64,000 nt of DNA, taken from JAOPZW01 sp963851295. GTDB taxonomy: Bacteria; Actinomycetota; Thermoleophilia; Solirubrobacterales; Solirubrobacteraceae. The position numbers were made by a program, and so were the translations under genes. This document shows, piece by piece, positions 27,853 through 35,729 of this stretch. The stretch's first letter is position 1. Every line of letters starts with the position of its first letter. Location of the stretch: assembly GCA_963851295.1 (NCBI GenBank), contig CAWKOS010000005.1, positions 62,001 through 126,000 on the forward strand, given 5' to 3'. A model generated the notes under the pieces. That model saw only the letters and a program-made list of their open reading frames with translations. It was not told the origin of the DNA and made no database searches.

Positions 27853-28772
27853 GGTTGTGCAACCTCTCTCTCCGGAGCCAGTGTCGACAGGTACTCGATG
27901 CTCCTCGCCACGTCGAGTACGGGTCCGTCACCAGCCGGCGGCTCTTCCCCGGTGATGGCGGTGTCCTGCTCGAGCACGAGCCAGCGCCCGTACCCGTGGC
28001 GATCGAGGAGGCCGACGACCTCGTCGATGCCGCAATCTCCCTGACCCAGCGGCCGGAAGAGGCCGGCCTGGGTCGCGGCGACGAGCGAGAGCTCGCCGGA
28101 GCGCACGCGCGCCGCAAGCGCGGCGTCGACGTCCTTGAGGTGGACGTGGACGATCCGCTCGGCGTTGGCGCGCACGAACGCGGTGGGATCCGTCCCGCCG
28201 ATGAGGAGGTGGCCGGTGTCGAAGCACCAGCCGACGTCGCTGATGGCAAGCACGCGCTCCACGTCGCCGGCGGTCTCGACCAGCGTGCCGACGTGCGGGT
28301 GCAGCGCGAGCGCCAGGCCGTGGTCGGCGACGATCGCTTCGATCTCGGCCAGGTGGCGCGCCAGTCGCGCCCAGGCGTCGTCGTCGAGCTCCACGCGCGG
28401 CGACCAGGCCTGGTCGACGACCGCCGCGGCGACGAAGACGTCGGCGCCCGCGGCGGCGAGCAGCGCGGCCAGGCGGTGGGCGTCGGCCCGCGCCTCGTCG
28501 GCCTGCTGCTCGTGAAGGACGAGCGGGACGAAGGCCGCGGCGAGCTGAAGGTCGTGGGGCGCGAGGGTCGCCCGCAGCGCCTCGGCGTCCAGCGGCAGGT
28601 AGCCCACGGGGCCCAGCTCGGTCGCGCGCAGGCCCAGCGAGGCCATCTCGCCCAGCACGCGCTCGGGCGGGAGCATCAGGCCCCAGCCCGGCACCTCGCA
28701 GACTCCCCAGGAGATCGGCGCCCCGGCGAGGCGTCGACCCGCGGGCGCTGTGGGGGCGCCCTCGTCGAACAT
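27849..28772 (-). CDS. iolE: Inosose dehydratase-like TIM-barrel protein (IolE family)
   Basis: A 307-residue sugar phosphate isomerase/epimerase-type TIM barrel. APISWGVCEVPGWG near residue 18 is characteristic of IolE; LALHPHVGTLVE, CFDTGHLLIGG, HVHLKDVD and the late LVLEQD give the metal-binding Glu/Asp/His set. IolE dehydrates scyllo-inosose to the dione used by IolD. First gene of the operon, with a GAGGGAAGGG ribosome binding site and the LacI operators just upstream. Confidence 0.88.
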   Translation of the reverse strand: MFDEGAPTAPAGRRLAGAPISWGVCEVPGWGLMLPPERVLGEMASLGLRATELGPVGYLPLDAEALRATLAPHDLQLAAAFVPLVLHEQQADEARADAHRLAALLAAAGADVFVAAAVVDQAWSPRVELDDDAWARLARHLAEIEAIVADHGLALALHPHVGTLVETAGDVERVLAISDVGWCFDTGHLLIGGTDPTAFVRANAERIVHVHLKDVDAALAARVRSGELSLVAATQAGLFRPLGQGDCGIDEVVGLLDRHGYGRWLVLEQDTAITGEEPPAGDGPVLDVARSIEYLSTLAPEREVAQP

Positions 28773-28802
28773 GCTTGCGCGACCCTTCCCTCTCTCGGAC
28801 CG

Positions 28803-28818
28803 ATTAGAGCGCTCTAAT
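28803..28818. promoter_or_regulatory. LacI-type operator 1 of the inositol operon
   Basis: A perfect 16-bp palindrome, ATTAGAGCGCTCTAAT, with the central CG step typical of LacI-family sites. It lies between the divergent iolE-like gene and the LacI-family gene, so it probably controls both. Confidence 0.85.
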
Positions 28819-28820
28819 TC

Positions 28821-28836
28821 GTTGGAGCGCTCTAAC
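28821..28836. promoter_or_regulatory. LacI-type operator 2 of the inositol operon
   Basis: GTTGGAGCGCTCTAAC, palindromic but for one position, centred 18 bp from operator 1. Two operators almost two helical turns apart suit binding of two dimers on one face. A TATGCT box for the lacI-type gene follows at 28846-28851. Confidence 0.8.
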
Positions 28837-28861
28837 GCGGGCGAGTATGCTTCAGCCGCCC

Positions 28862-29878
28862 ATGGCTGTCAAGCGCCCTCGCCCGACGCATCCGACCATG
28901 GAGGATGTCGCGGCCGAGGCCAAGGTCTCACGCGCGCTGGTCTCGCTCGTGATGCGCGACAGCCCCAAGGTCAGCGCCGAGCGCCGCGATCGCGTGCTGG
29001 CGGCCGCGGCGCGTCTGGGCTACCGCCCCAACGCGATGGCGCGCAGCCTCGCCAGCCGCCGCACGCAGACGATCGGGGTCATGCTCAACGACCTGCACAA
29101 CCCGTTCTTCTCGGAGATCGCGGCCGGCATCGAGGACCTCGCCTCGCGTCTGGGCTACCGGGTCCTGCTCCTCGCCGGGAGCCTGCAGAGCCGCCGCGAA
29201 CGCGCCACGCTCGAGATGCTGCTCGAGTACCGCACGGACGGGATCATCCTCGTCAGCCCCCGCATGCCGACGGCCCAGCTCGCGCTCGCCGCCGCCTCGC
29301 TGCCGCTCGTGGTCATCGGGCGCGTGCTGCGCAACGAGGCGGTCGACTGCGTGATGACCGACGAGGCGCGCGGAGCGCGCCTGGCGATCGAGCACCTCGC
29401 GGAGCTCGGCCACGAGCGCATCGTGCACATCGACGGCGGCTCGGGCGCCGGCGCCGCGCCGCGCCGCGCGGGCTACTCCAGGGCGATGCGCAACGTCGGC
29501 CTGCGGCGCCGGGCAAAGGTCCTCCCCGGCGACTTCACCGACACGGCCGGCGTGAAGGCGGCCGAGCGCCTGCTGCGCGAGCGCCGGATGCCGACGGCGA
29601 TCTTCTGCGCCAACGACCTCCAGGCCACCGGCGTGATCGACCGGTTGGAGGACGCCGGGGTGCGGATCCCCGACGACGTCTCCATCATCGGCTACGACAA
29701 CACCTTCCTCGCCGCCCTGCACCACGTGTCGCTGACGACGATCAACCAGCCGCGCCCCGAGATGGGCCGCCTCGCGCTGGAGCTGCTGCTCGAGCGCGCC
29801 GACGGCCGCGAGCACGCGGTCGTGCGCCACACCGAGCCCACGCTCGTCGTACGCAAGACCACGGGGCCGGCGCGATGA
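28862..29878 (+). CDS. LacI-family repressor of the inositol operon
   Basis: A 338-residue regulator. The N-terminal helix-turn-helix reads TMEDVAAEAKVSRALVSLVM, followed by the hinge (YRPNAMARSLASRRTQTIGV) and a periplasmic-binding-like effector domain ending TLVVRKTT. It is transcribed away from the inositol operon with two LacI-type palindromes between, so it is the obvious repressor, released by inositol or an intermediate (inference). I chose ATG at 28862 (MAVKRPRP); an in-frame ATG at 28847 overlaps the -10-like TATGCT. Confidence 0.92.
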   Translation: MAVKRPRPTHPTMEDVAAEAKVSRALVSLVMRDSPKVSAERRDRVLAAAARLGYRPNAMARSLASRRTQTIGVMLNDLHNPFFSEIAAGIEDLASRLGYRVLLLAGSLQSRRERATLEMLLEYRTDGIILVSPRMPTAQLALAAASLPLVVIGRVLRNEAVDCVMTDEARGARLAIEHLAELGHERIVHIDGGSGAGAAPRRAGYSRAMRNVGLRRRAKVLPGDFTDTAGVKAAERLLRERRMPTAIFCANDLQATGVIDRLEDAGVRIPDDVSIIGYDNTFLAALHHVSLTTINQPRPEMGRLALELLLERADGREHAVVRHTEPTLVVRKTTGPAR

Positions 29879-30456
29879 CCGCCGGCCGCGCGCTCGGCGC
29901 GGCGTGCGTGGCCGCGGTGGCGGCGGCCGCGGCGGTCGCGGGCGCGTGGGCGGCCGCCCGCGACCACGACGCCCCGCCGCCCCGGGCGGTCGCGGTCGTC
30001 GCCGGCCACGAGCACGCCCGCGGCTTCGCGGCGGGAGGCGACCGCATCGTCACGGTCGCGCACGTGCTCGGCGCCGCGGGCGCGCCGACGGTCGACGGCC
30101 GGCGCGCACGCGTCGTCCGCGTGGACCGCGGCGCCGACCTGGCGCTGCTCGCCGTGCCCGGGCTGCGGGCGCCCGCGGTCCGGACCGGCGCGGGCGCGCC
30201 CGGCGACGCGCGCCTCCTCGACCGCGCCGCGCGCGTGCGCCGCGCCGTCACGGCCACCGTCCGCGACCTCGACGGCGCCGCCGTCCGCCGCGCCGCCCTC
30301 GAGCTCGACGCCGCCGTCGCGCCCGGCGACTCCGGCGCCCCGGTCGTGGGCCGCGGCGGCCGCATCGTCGGCGTGCTCTTCGCGACCTCCGACCGCCGCC
30401 CGCACACGGCCTACGCAGTGGACGGCGCGGCGCTGCGGTCCCTGCTGGCCCGCTAG
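29875..30456 (+). CDS. Trypsin-like serine protease, membrane-anchored
   Basis: A small 193-residue protease with an Ala-rich N-terminal hydrophobic segment (about residues 5-25), likely signal anchor or signal peptide. The catalytic triad can be placed: His in VTVAHVLG, Asp in RGADLALLAV and Ser in VAPGDSGAPVVG. It lacks a PDZ domain, so it resembles a minimal DegP/S1 protease. The ATG overlaps the LacI stop (ATGA), but a role in inositol use is unlikely. It ends against the SnoaL-like gene on the other strand. Confidence 0.85.
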   Translation: MTAGRALGAACVAAVAAAAAVAGAWAAARDHDAPPPRAVAVVAGHEHARGFAAGGDRIVTVAHVLGAAGAPTVDGRRARVVRVDRGADLALLAVPGLRAPAVRTGAGAPGDARLLDRAARVRRAVTATVRDLDGAAVRRAALELDAAVAPGDSGAPVVGRGGRIVGVLFATSDRRPHTAYAVDGAALRSLLAR

Positions 30457-30863
30457 AACGCGCCCATCTGGCGCATCAGCCCGAGGTCGTCGCGGATCGC
30501 GCTGTGGTCGACGGCGCGACCGTCGGCGTCGAAGCGCATGACGTGGCACATGCGCCACTCGACGCGGCGGCCGGAGGGCGGGACGCCGAGCAGCTCGCCC
30601 TCGTGCGTGCCGGACATGGTTCCGATGCAGATGACGACGTCGCCGTCGACGGCGATGTTCGCGATCTCGAAGCGCCCGTCGGGGAAGGCGGCCCACAGGC
30701 GCTGCATGACGGCTGCCTGCCCCGCACGTCCGGGCGGCGTCCCGGGCAGCGCCGCGTGGTTGACGTAGTCGTCGGCGACGAGATCGTCGAGCAGTGACAC
30801 GTCGCGACCGTTGAACGCCTCTTCCCAGAAGCGGCGCGTCTGATTGACCACGTCGGGTGCCAT
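30453..30863 (-). CDS. SnoaL-like / ester cyclase-fold protein
   Basis: A 136-residue protein of the NTF2-like superfamily, SnoaL polyketide cyclase branch: RRFWEEAFNGRDVSLLDDLVA at the start, YVNHAALPG, then a curved sheet ending EWRMCHVMRFDADGRAVDHSAI. Such proteins are usually small hydrolases or cyclases; no substrate can be named. I place the start at the ATG of MAPDVVN because a TAGGGT box lies 7 nt upstream; a GTG three codons earlier would overlap that box. Confidence 0.8.
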   Translation of the reverse strand: MAPDVVNQTRRFWEEAFNGRDVSLLDDLVADDYVNHAALPGTPPGRAGQAAVMQRLWAAFPDGRFEIANIAVDGDVVICIGTMSGTHEGELLGVPPSGRRVEWRMCHVMRFDADGRAVDHSAIRDDLGLMRQMGAF

Positions 30864-30870
30864 GCCGGCC

Positions 30871-30876
30871 ACCCTA
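30871..30876 (-). promoter_or_regulatory. Putative -10 box of the SnoaL-like gene
   Basis: TAGGGT on the minus strand, 7 nt before the ATG at 30863. Its first three bases are the stop codon of the upstream MBL-rhodanese gene. Confidence 0.45.
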
Positions 30877-32259
30877 ACGCGTGCCGGCCACCGGCCAGCC
30901 CTCGCGCCGCCAGCGCGGCACGCCGCCGTCGACGACGTGGATGACCTCGCGCGCCCCGTGACGGGCCAGGAGGCTCGCGCCCACCGCCGCGCGCTGGCCC
31001 GAGGCGCAGATGACCGCCACGGGCGCCGCCGGGTCGATGGCGTCGGGGATCGAGTGGATGTCGTGGTAGGGCACGTGGACCGAGCCGGCGAGGTGGCCGC
31101 CGTCCCACTCGTCGCGCTCGCGGACGTCGAGGATCTGCAGCGGCGGGCCGCCCTCCAGGCGCTCGCGCAGCTCGGGCACCGTCATCCGGGCGATCCGCGC
31201 CACCGGCCGCTGGTCCTCGCGCCAGCTCGTCATCCCGCCCGCCAGGTAGCCGGCGACGTTCGTCACCCCGACCGAGCCGGCCAGGCCGATGGCCCGCCGC
31301 GCCTCGTCGTCGTCGCGGCCGACGACGACGACCGCCTGGTCGTGGTCGGCCAGCCACGCGAGCTTGGACCCGAAGCCGGCGCGCAGCGCGGTGATGCACA
31401 GCGCGTCGGGGATGTGGGCGTCGTCGAACTGCAGCTCCGTGCGCACGTCGACCACGAGCGCCCCGTCGCGCTGGTGCTGCTCGACCTGGCGCGGCGTCAG
31501 CGGGTCGAAGTGCGCCAGCCCGCGCGCCAGCGGACCCATGTTGATGGCCACGATGGCGCGGAAGTTCGGCGGCTGCGGGCCGAGCGCGGCGATCGCGCGC
31601 TCGACGAACTCCTCCTCGTCGGCGATTCGCAGCACGTCCTGGTGGTCGCGCTCGTAGCCGATGGTCGAGCACACCTTGAGGTCCATGCCGGGCCCGCCGC
31701 ACAGCGAGCCGCCGAGGTGGCCGGGCCACACCTCGCAGGTGTCGGGCAGCGCGAGCAGCTTGTCGTGCAGCGAGTGGAAGATCCCGTGGGCGCCCTCGCG
31801 CTTGTCGACGGCGAGGTCGGGGCGCGCGACCCCCCCGACGAAGAGCGAGTCGCCGGTGAGCACCGCCCACGGCTCGGGGCCGCGGTCGGTGTCGATCAGG
31901 GCGAAGGCGGTGTGTTCGGGGCGGTGGCCCGGCGTGTGCAGCGCCCGCACGACGAGCGCGCCGAGCGCGAGCTCCCAGCCGTCGTCGAAGGGCTCGTGGT
32001 CGTAGTCGGGCGCGGCGGTGCGGTGGATGTGGATCGCGGCGCCGGTGGAGGCGACGAGCCGGCCGTGGCCCGAGACGTGGTCGGCGTGGTTGTGGGTCTC
32101 GAGGACGTGCTCGACGCGTACGCCGAGATAGCGGGCCAGCCGCAGGTACTCGTCGATGTCCAGGCGCGGGTCGACGACGGCGGCGACGCCCGCGTCCTCG
32201 TCGCCGATCAGATAGCTGGCACAGCCGAGGTCGTCCTGGGTGATCTGGCGGAAGATCAT
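30874..32259 (-). CDS. MBL-fold / tandem rhodanese sulfur enzyme (CstB/ETHE1-like)
   Basis: A 461-residue protein with an N-terminal metallo-beta-lactamase domain like persulfide dioxygenases (ETHNHADHVSGHGRLV, HTPGHRPEHTAF, GDSLFVGGVARPDL) and two rhodanese domains. The first rhodanese lacks the catalytic Cys (its loop reads VVVVGRDDDEA); the second has it in VICASGQRAAVG. This order matches CstB-type enzymes, which oxidise persulfides to sulfite and pass sulfane sulfur on. Cytosolic. I start at the ATG of MIFRQITQDDLG, preceded by GAGGGAA. Confidence 0.88.
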   Translation of the reverse strand: MIFRQITQDDLGCASYLIGDEDAGVAAVVDPRLDIDEYLRLARYLGVRVEHVLETHNHADHVSGHGRLVASTGAAIHIHRTAAPDYDHEPFDDGWELALGALVVRALHTPGHRPEHTAFALIDTDRGPEPWAVLTGDSLFVGGVARPDLAVDKREGAHGIFHSLHDKLLALPDTCEVWPGHLGGSLCGGPGMDLKVCSTIGYERDHQDVLRIADEEEFVERAIAALGPQPPNFRAIVAINMGPLARGLAHFDPLTPRQVEQHQRDGALVVDVRTELQFDDAHIPDALCITALRAGFGSKLAWLADHDQAVVVVGRDDDEARRAIGLAGSVGVTNVAGYLAGGMTSWREDQRPVARIARMTVPELRERLEGGPPLQILDVRERDEWDGGHLAGSVHVPYHDIHSIPDAIDPAAPVAVICASGQRAAVGASLLARHGAREVIHVVDGGVPRWRREGWPVAGTR

Positions 32260-32272
32260 GGCCCATGTTCCC

Positions 32273-33550
32273 TCACCCGGCCGCTGCCGGGGAGGGGACG
32301 GCCTGCGCCGCCAGCACCTCGTCGGCGTCGAAGCGCGCAAGCGCGGGGAAGGCGGCGACCACCACGGCGACGCCGGCGATGCAGGCCAGGCCGCCCGAGC
32401 TCACCGAGAAGCGCGGGCTCGTCAGCCCGGCGACGGTGCCCGACTCGACGTCGCCCAGGCGCGGACCGCTCGTGACCACGAGCGAGAAGACCGACGACAT
32501 ACGCCCGCGCATCGCGTCGGGCGTGACCATCTGGTTGATCGAGCTGCGGCAGACCGCGCTGACGCTGTCGGCCGCCCCGGCCACGGCGAGCAGCGCCGCG
32601 GCCGGCCACAGCGAGCCGACCAGGCCGACGCCGGCGATCGCCGCCCCCCAGACCACGACGGCCCAGATGACGATGACCCCCAGGCGCCGCGCGTGCTCGA
32701 TCCAGCCCGTGGTCAGCGCGGCGACCGTGGCGCCGACCGAGACCGCCGCGTAGAGCAGGCCGGTGCCCTCGGCGCCGGCGCCGTAGACGCTGACCGCCAG
32801 CACCGCGAAGAGCGCCCGCGGCATTCCGAAGGTCATCGCCACGAGGTCGATCGCGAAGGAGCCGACGAGCGCCTGGTTGCCCTTGACGTAGCGCAGCCCC
32901 TCGGCGATCGAGCGCAGGACCGGCGGGTGCGCGGCGACGTCGGTCTGCGGCGGCTGGGGCGCCATGACGACGACGGCCCAGACCATGGCCAGGCAGCTCA
33001 CCGCGTCGACCGTGTAGGCGGCGCCGACGCCGAGCACGCCGATGAGCACGCCGCCGAGGCCCGGGCCGATGACCATCGTGAGCTGATAGGTGCCGAAGCT
33101 GAAGGCCAGCGCCGAGCGCAGGCGCGCGGGCTCGACGAGGTTGGGCAGGATCGACGAGCGCGTCACGTTCTGCAGCGCGCCGAAGCCGGCGAGCAGGCCG
33201 CCGAGGATGTAGAGCGCGCCGATCGGCGGCGAGCCCGCGAAGGCCAGCGCCGCCAGGGCCGCCGCGCAGGCCACGAGCGCGATCTGGTCGAGGAGCAGCA
33301 CGCGCCGGCGGTCGGTGCGGTCGGCGATGGCGCCGCCGAGCAGGGCGAGCGTCACGAGCGGCACGAGCTCGACGGCGCCGAGCAGGCCGGTGAGGAAGGC
33401 CGAGTGCGTCTGGGTGTAGAGCTGGTAGGGCAGCGCCACGAGCGCCGCCTGCGTGCCCAGGCCCGACACGAAGTTGCCGAGCACGAGCATCCGCAGATCG
33501 CGCGACGCGCGCAGCGGCTCGAGGTCCACGATCAGGCGCGGCCGGGCCAA
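32273..33550 (-). CDS. MFS transporter, EntS/MFS_3 type
   Basis: A roughly 425-residue membrane protein with about 12 helices. RSRD-like opening ASRDLRMLVLGNFVSGLG, motif A region GGAIADRTDRRRVLLL, and the later TPDAMRGRMSSVFSLV are typical of MFS_3 exporters related to EntS. The N-terminus is uncertain: the frame is open to 33694, with an ATG at 33616 and GTG at 33529; I use the TTG at 33548-33550 because longer versions crowd or overlap divergent lgt. No substrate can be named. Confidence 0.8.
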   Translation of the reverse strand: MARPRLIVDLEPLRASRDLRMLVLGNFVSGLGTQAALVALPYQLYTQTHSAFLTGLLGAVELVPLVTLALLGGAIADRTDRRRVLLLDQIALVACAAALAALAFAGSPPIGALYILGGLLAGFGALQNVTRSSILPNLVEPARLRSALAFSFGTYQLTMVIGPGLGGVLIGVLGVGAAYTVDAVSCLAMVWAVVVMAPQPPQTDVAAHPPVLRSIAEGLRYVKGNQALVGSFAIDLVAMTFGMPRALFAVLAVSVYGAGAEGTGLLYAAVSVGATVAALTTGWIEHARRLGVIVIWAVVVWGAAIAGVGLVGSLWPAAALLAVAGAADSVSAVCRSSINQMVTPDAMRGRMSSVFSLVVTSGPRLGDVESGTVAGLTSPRFSVSSGGLACIAGVAVVVAAFPALARFDADEVLAAQAVPSPAAAG

Positions 33551-33623
33551 GGCCCAGAGCCTAGGGGCCCGCGCCGTCGCGCCCGCGGGCGGCCCGCCGG
33601 CGCCACCTGCCACCATCAGGCGC

Positions 33624-34427
33624 GTGCCCGTCGTCGGGTCGATTCCCAGCCCGTCGTTCAACGGGATCCACGTCGGGCCCTTCGACATCCGCATCTACGG
33701 GGTCTGCTACGCGCTCGCCGTGCTGGCCGCCGTCCTCATCACCGCGCGCCGCTGGGAGGCGCAGGGCGGCAGCCGCGAGCTCGTCCAGGAGGTCGCCCTC
33801 TGGGGCTTCCCCGCCGGGATCATCGGCGGGCGGCTGTACTTCCTGGCCACGAGCTGGAACGAGGTGCCCGACCACTGGTGGGGCCCGCTGGCGATCTGGA
33901 AGGGCGGTCTGGGGATCTGGGGCGGCATCGCGCTGGGCACGGCCGTCGGGATCTGGCGGCTGCGCCGGGCCGGCGCCGACGTGCCGCGCTTCCTCGACGC
34001 CGCGGCGCCGGCGCTGCTCGTGGCGCAGTCGATCGGGCGCGTGGGCAACTGGTTCAACCAGGAGCTCTACGGGCGCCCGACCTCGCTGCCGTGGGGCCTT
34101 CGCATCGATCCCGAGCACCGCCCCGCGCGCTACCTCGACAGCGCCACCTTCCACCCCACCTTCCTCTACGAGATCGTCTGGAACCTCGCGCTGGCGGCCT
34201 TCCTCGTGTGGCTCGGCCACCACCGCCGCATCCGCGCGCCCGGCCTGTTCGCCCTCTACGTCGCGGGCTACTCGGCCTTCCGGATCGTGGAGGAGCTGCT
34301 GCGCGTCGACCCCGCCAAGCACATCCTCGGCCTGCGCCTGAACTTCTTCCTCGCGTTCGTCCTGACGTTCGTCGGCCTCGCGTGGTTCGTGTCGTCGCAG
34401 CGCCGGTCGGCGAGAATGACGGAATGA
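33624..34427 (+). CDS. lgt: Prolipoprotein diacylglyceryl transferase
   Basis: A 267-residue membrane enzyme that attaches diacylglycerol to the lipobox Cys of prolipoproteins. The N-terminus SIPSPSFNGIHVGPFDIRIYG fits the family, and the Lgt signature appears as QSIGRVGNWFNQELYGRPT near residue 145; GGRLYFLA and YSAFRIVEELLR are also conserved. GTG start, chosen because the family N-terminus begins here. The next gene overlaps by ATGA. The window encodes lipoproteins that would be its clients. Confidence 0.93.
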   Translation: MPVVGSIPSPSFNGIHVGPFDIRIYGVCYALAVLAAVLITARRWEAQGGSRELVQEVALWGFPAGIIGGRLYFLATSWNEVPDHWWGPLAIWKGGLGIWGGIALGTAVGIWRLRRAGADVPRFLDAAAPALLVAQSIGRVGNWFNQELYGRPTSLPWGLRIDPEHRPARYLDSATFHPTFLYEIVWNLALAAFLVWLGHHRRIRAPGLFALYVAGYSAFRIVEELLRVDPAKHILGLRLNFFLAFVLTFVGLAWFVSSQRRSARMTE

Positions 34428-35065
34428 GGATCATCGTGTTCGGCGCCGGGGGCAACGTCGGCAGCCGCACCGTGGCGGAGGCGCTCGGGCGCGGGCACGA
34501 CGTCACCGCGGCCGTGCGTGACCCCGAGGCCCACGACATCGAGGGCGACGGACTCACGGTCGTGGCGGCCGACGCGACCGACCCGGCGAGCGTCGCCGAC
34601 GTCGCCGGGGGCCACGACCTCGCCATCAGCACGGTCGGGACCGGCCACGGCAGGACGCCGGAGACGCTCCCCGCCGCGGCGCGCGCCCTGCTCGAGGGGC
34701 TCTCGCGCGCCGGCGTCCCGCGCCTGATCGTCCTCGGCGGCGCCGCCAGCCTCGAGGTCGCGCCCGGCGTGCGCGTGCTCGACCAGCCCGACTTCCCCGA
34801 GGAGTGGAAGCCCGACGCGCTGGCCCAGGCCGAGGCGCTCGAGGTCTACCGCTCGGCGACCACCGACGTCGACTGGACCTATGTGAGCCCGGCGGCGGTG
34901 CTGGCGCCCGGGGAGCGCACGGGCGAGTACCGCAAGGGCGGGGACCGCCTGCTCGTCGACGACGAGGGCAACAGCTCGATCTCGATGGAGGACTTCGCCG
35001 TCGCCCTGCTCGACGAGGCCGAGGGCGCCGAGCACGTGCGCCGGCGCTTCACGGTCGCCTCCTAG
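34424..35065 (+). CDS. NAD(P)-binding SDR-type protein (NmrA/YwnB-like)
   Basis: A 213-residue Rossmann protein with FGAGGNVGSRTVAEALGRGH at the N-terminus and VDWTYVSPAAVLAPGERTGEY in the C-terminal half. It resembles atypical short-chain dehydrogenases of the YwnB/NmrA group, which bind NAD(P)H and often act as redox sensors or small reductases; a canonical Tyr-x3-Lys is not evident. ATG overlaps the lgt stop. It ends in a 4-bp overlap with the convergent NlpC/P60 gene. Confidence 0.85.
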   Translation: MRIIVFGAGGNVGSRTVAEALGRGHDVTAAVRDPEAHDIEGDGLTVVAADATDPASVADVAGGHDLAISTVGTGHGRTPETLPAAARALLEGLSRAGVPRLIVLGGAASLEVAPGVRVLDQPDFPEEWKPDALAQAEALEVYRSATTDVDWTYVSPAAVLAPGERTGEYRKGGDRLLVDDEGNSSISMEDFAVALLDEAEGAEHVRRRFTVAS

Positions 35066-35547
35066 CGCAGCCGCCGCGCCCCGACGTAGTGGCCGCCCCA
35101 GTAGGCATCGAAGATCGGGTGGGTCATGACGCCGTGATCGGTGGCCGAGACGGCGGTCGTCGGGCTGACGGCGAGGCCGACGTGCGAGGCGCCGGTGCCG
35201 GCGCTGTCGAAGAAGACGAGGTCGCCGCGGCGGATCTCCGAGCGCCCGACGCCCTTGCCCATCGCGTACTGGGCGAAGCTCGAGTGCGGCGCGGCGATGC
35301 CCGCGCGCTGCAGCGCCCACATGGTCAGGCCCGAGCAGTCGAACGCCTCGGGCCCGGCGGCGCCCATGGCGTACGAGGCGCCGGCCTTCGAGAGCGCGGC
35401 CTTGACGGCCGTCTCGGTGGCCGGCGGCTCCTGGGCCGCCACGGCCATGACGCCGTTGCTCGCGTCGATCGCTGCCGCCCCCGCCGTGCCGGGGAGCACC
35501 CCGGCAGCCACCATCGCCGCCAGCGCGGCGGTCGTCGTCGCCTTCAT
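35062..35547 (-). CDS. Secreted NlpC/P60 peptidoglycan hydrolase
   Basis: A 161-residue cell-wall hydrolase: signal peptide at residues 1-24 (ending TAGAAA), then an NlpC/P60 domain with catalytic Cys in FDCSGLTMWAL, His in SHVGLAV and a further polar residue near DHGVMTHP. RGDLVFFDS is conserved. It should cleave peptide stems in the wall. I use the ATG at 35545-35547, 7 nt after AAGGAA. The transcript begins with a c-di-AMP riboswitch, tying expression to a second messenger linked to wall stress and osmotic state. Confidence 0.92.
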   Translation of the reverse strand: MKATTTAALAAMVAAGVLPGTAGAAAIDASNGVMAVAAQEPPATETAVKAALSKAGASYAMGAAGPEAFDCSGLTMWALQRAGIAAPHSSFAQYAMGKGVGRSEIRRGDLVFFDSAGTGASHVGLAVSPTTAVSATDHGVMTHPIFDAYWGGHYVGARRLR

Positions 35548-35573
35548 CGCCTTCCTTGCGTCTCGCTGTCTCG

Positions 35574-35715
35574 GGCGCCTACGAGGTGAGCTGACGGGTT
35601 CGCGCCGGCGCGCTACGCCACAGACGTGGCGATTCACCCCTGGGCCGGAAGGACCGGCCCGATGGTTCCCCCGTTCCCGCCGCCACGGAGGCGTGCGGGA
35701 CTCGGCTTTCGCGCC
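35574..35715 (-). ncRNA. c-di-AMP riboswitch (ydaO-yuaA class)
   Basis: The leader RNA of the NlpC/P60 gene carries the conserved blocks of this class in order: GCCGAGTCCCGCACGCC, GGCGGGAACGGGGGAACCA, GGGGTGAATCGCC, GTAGCGCG, GAACCCGTCAGCTCACCTCG and TAGGCGCC. GGCGC at 35711-35715 can pair with GCGCC at 35574-35578 as the closing helix. In this class c-di-AMP binding generally turns expression off. A TATCTT box at 35716-35721 on the same strand may be the promoter -10. Confidence 0.92.
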
Positions 35716-35729
35716 AAGATAGCAGCGCA

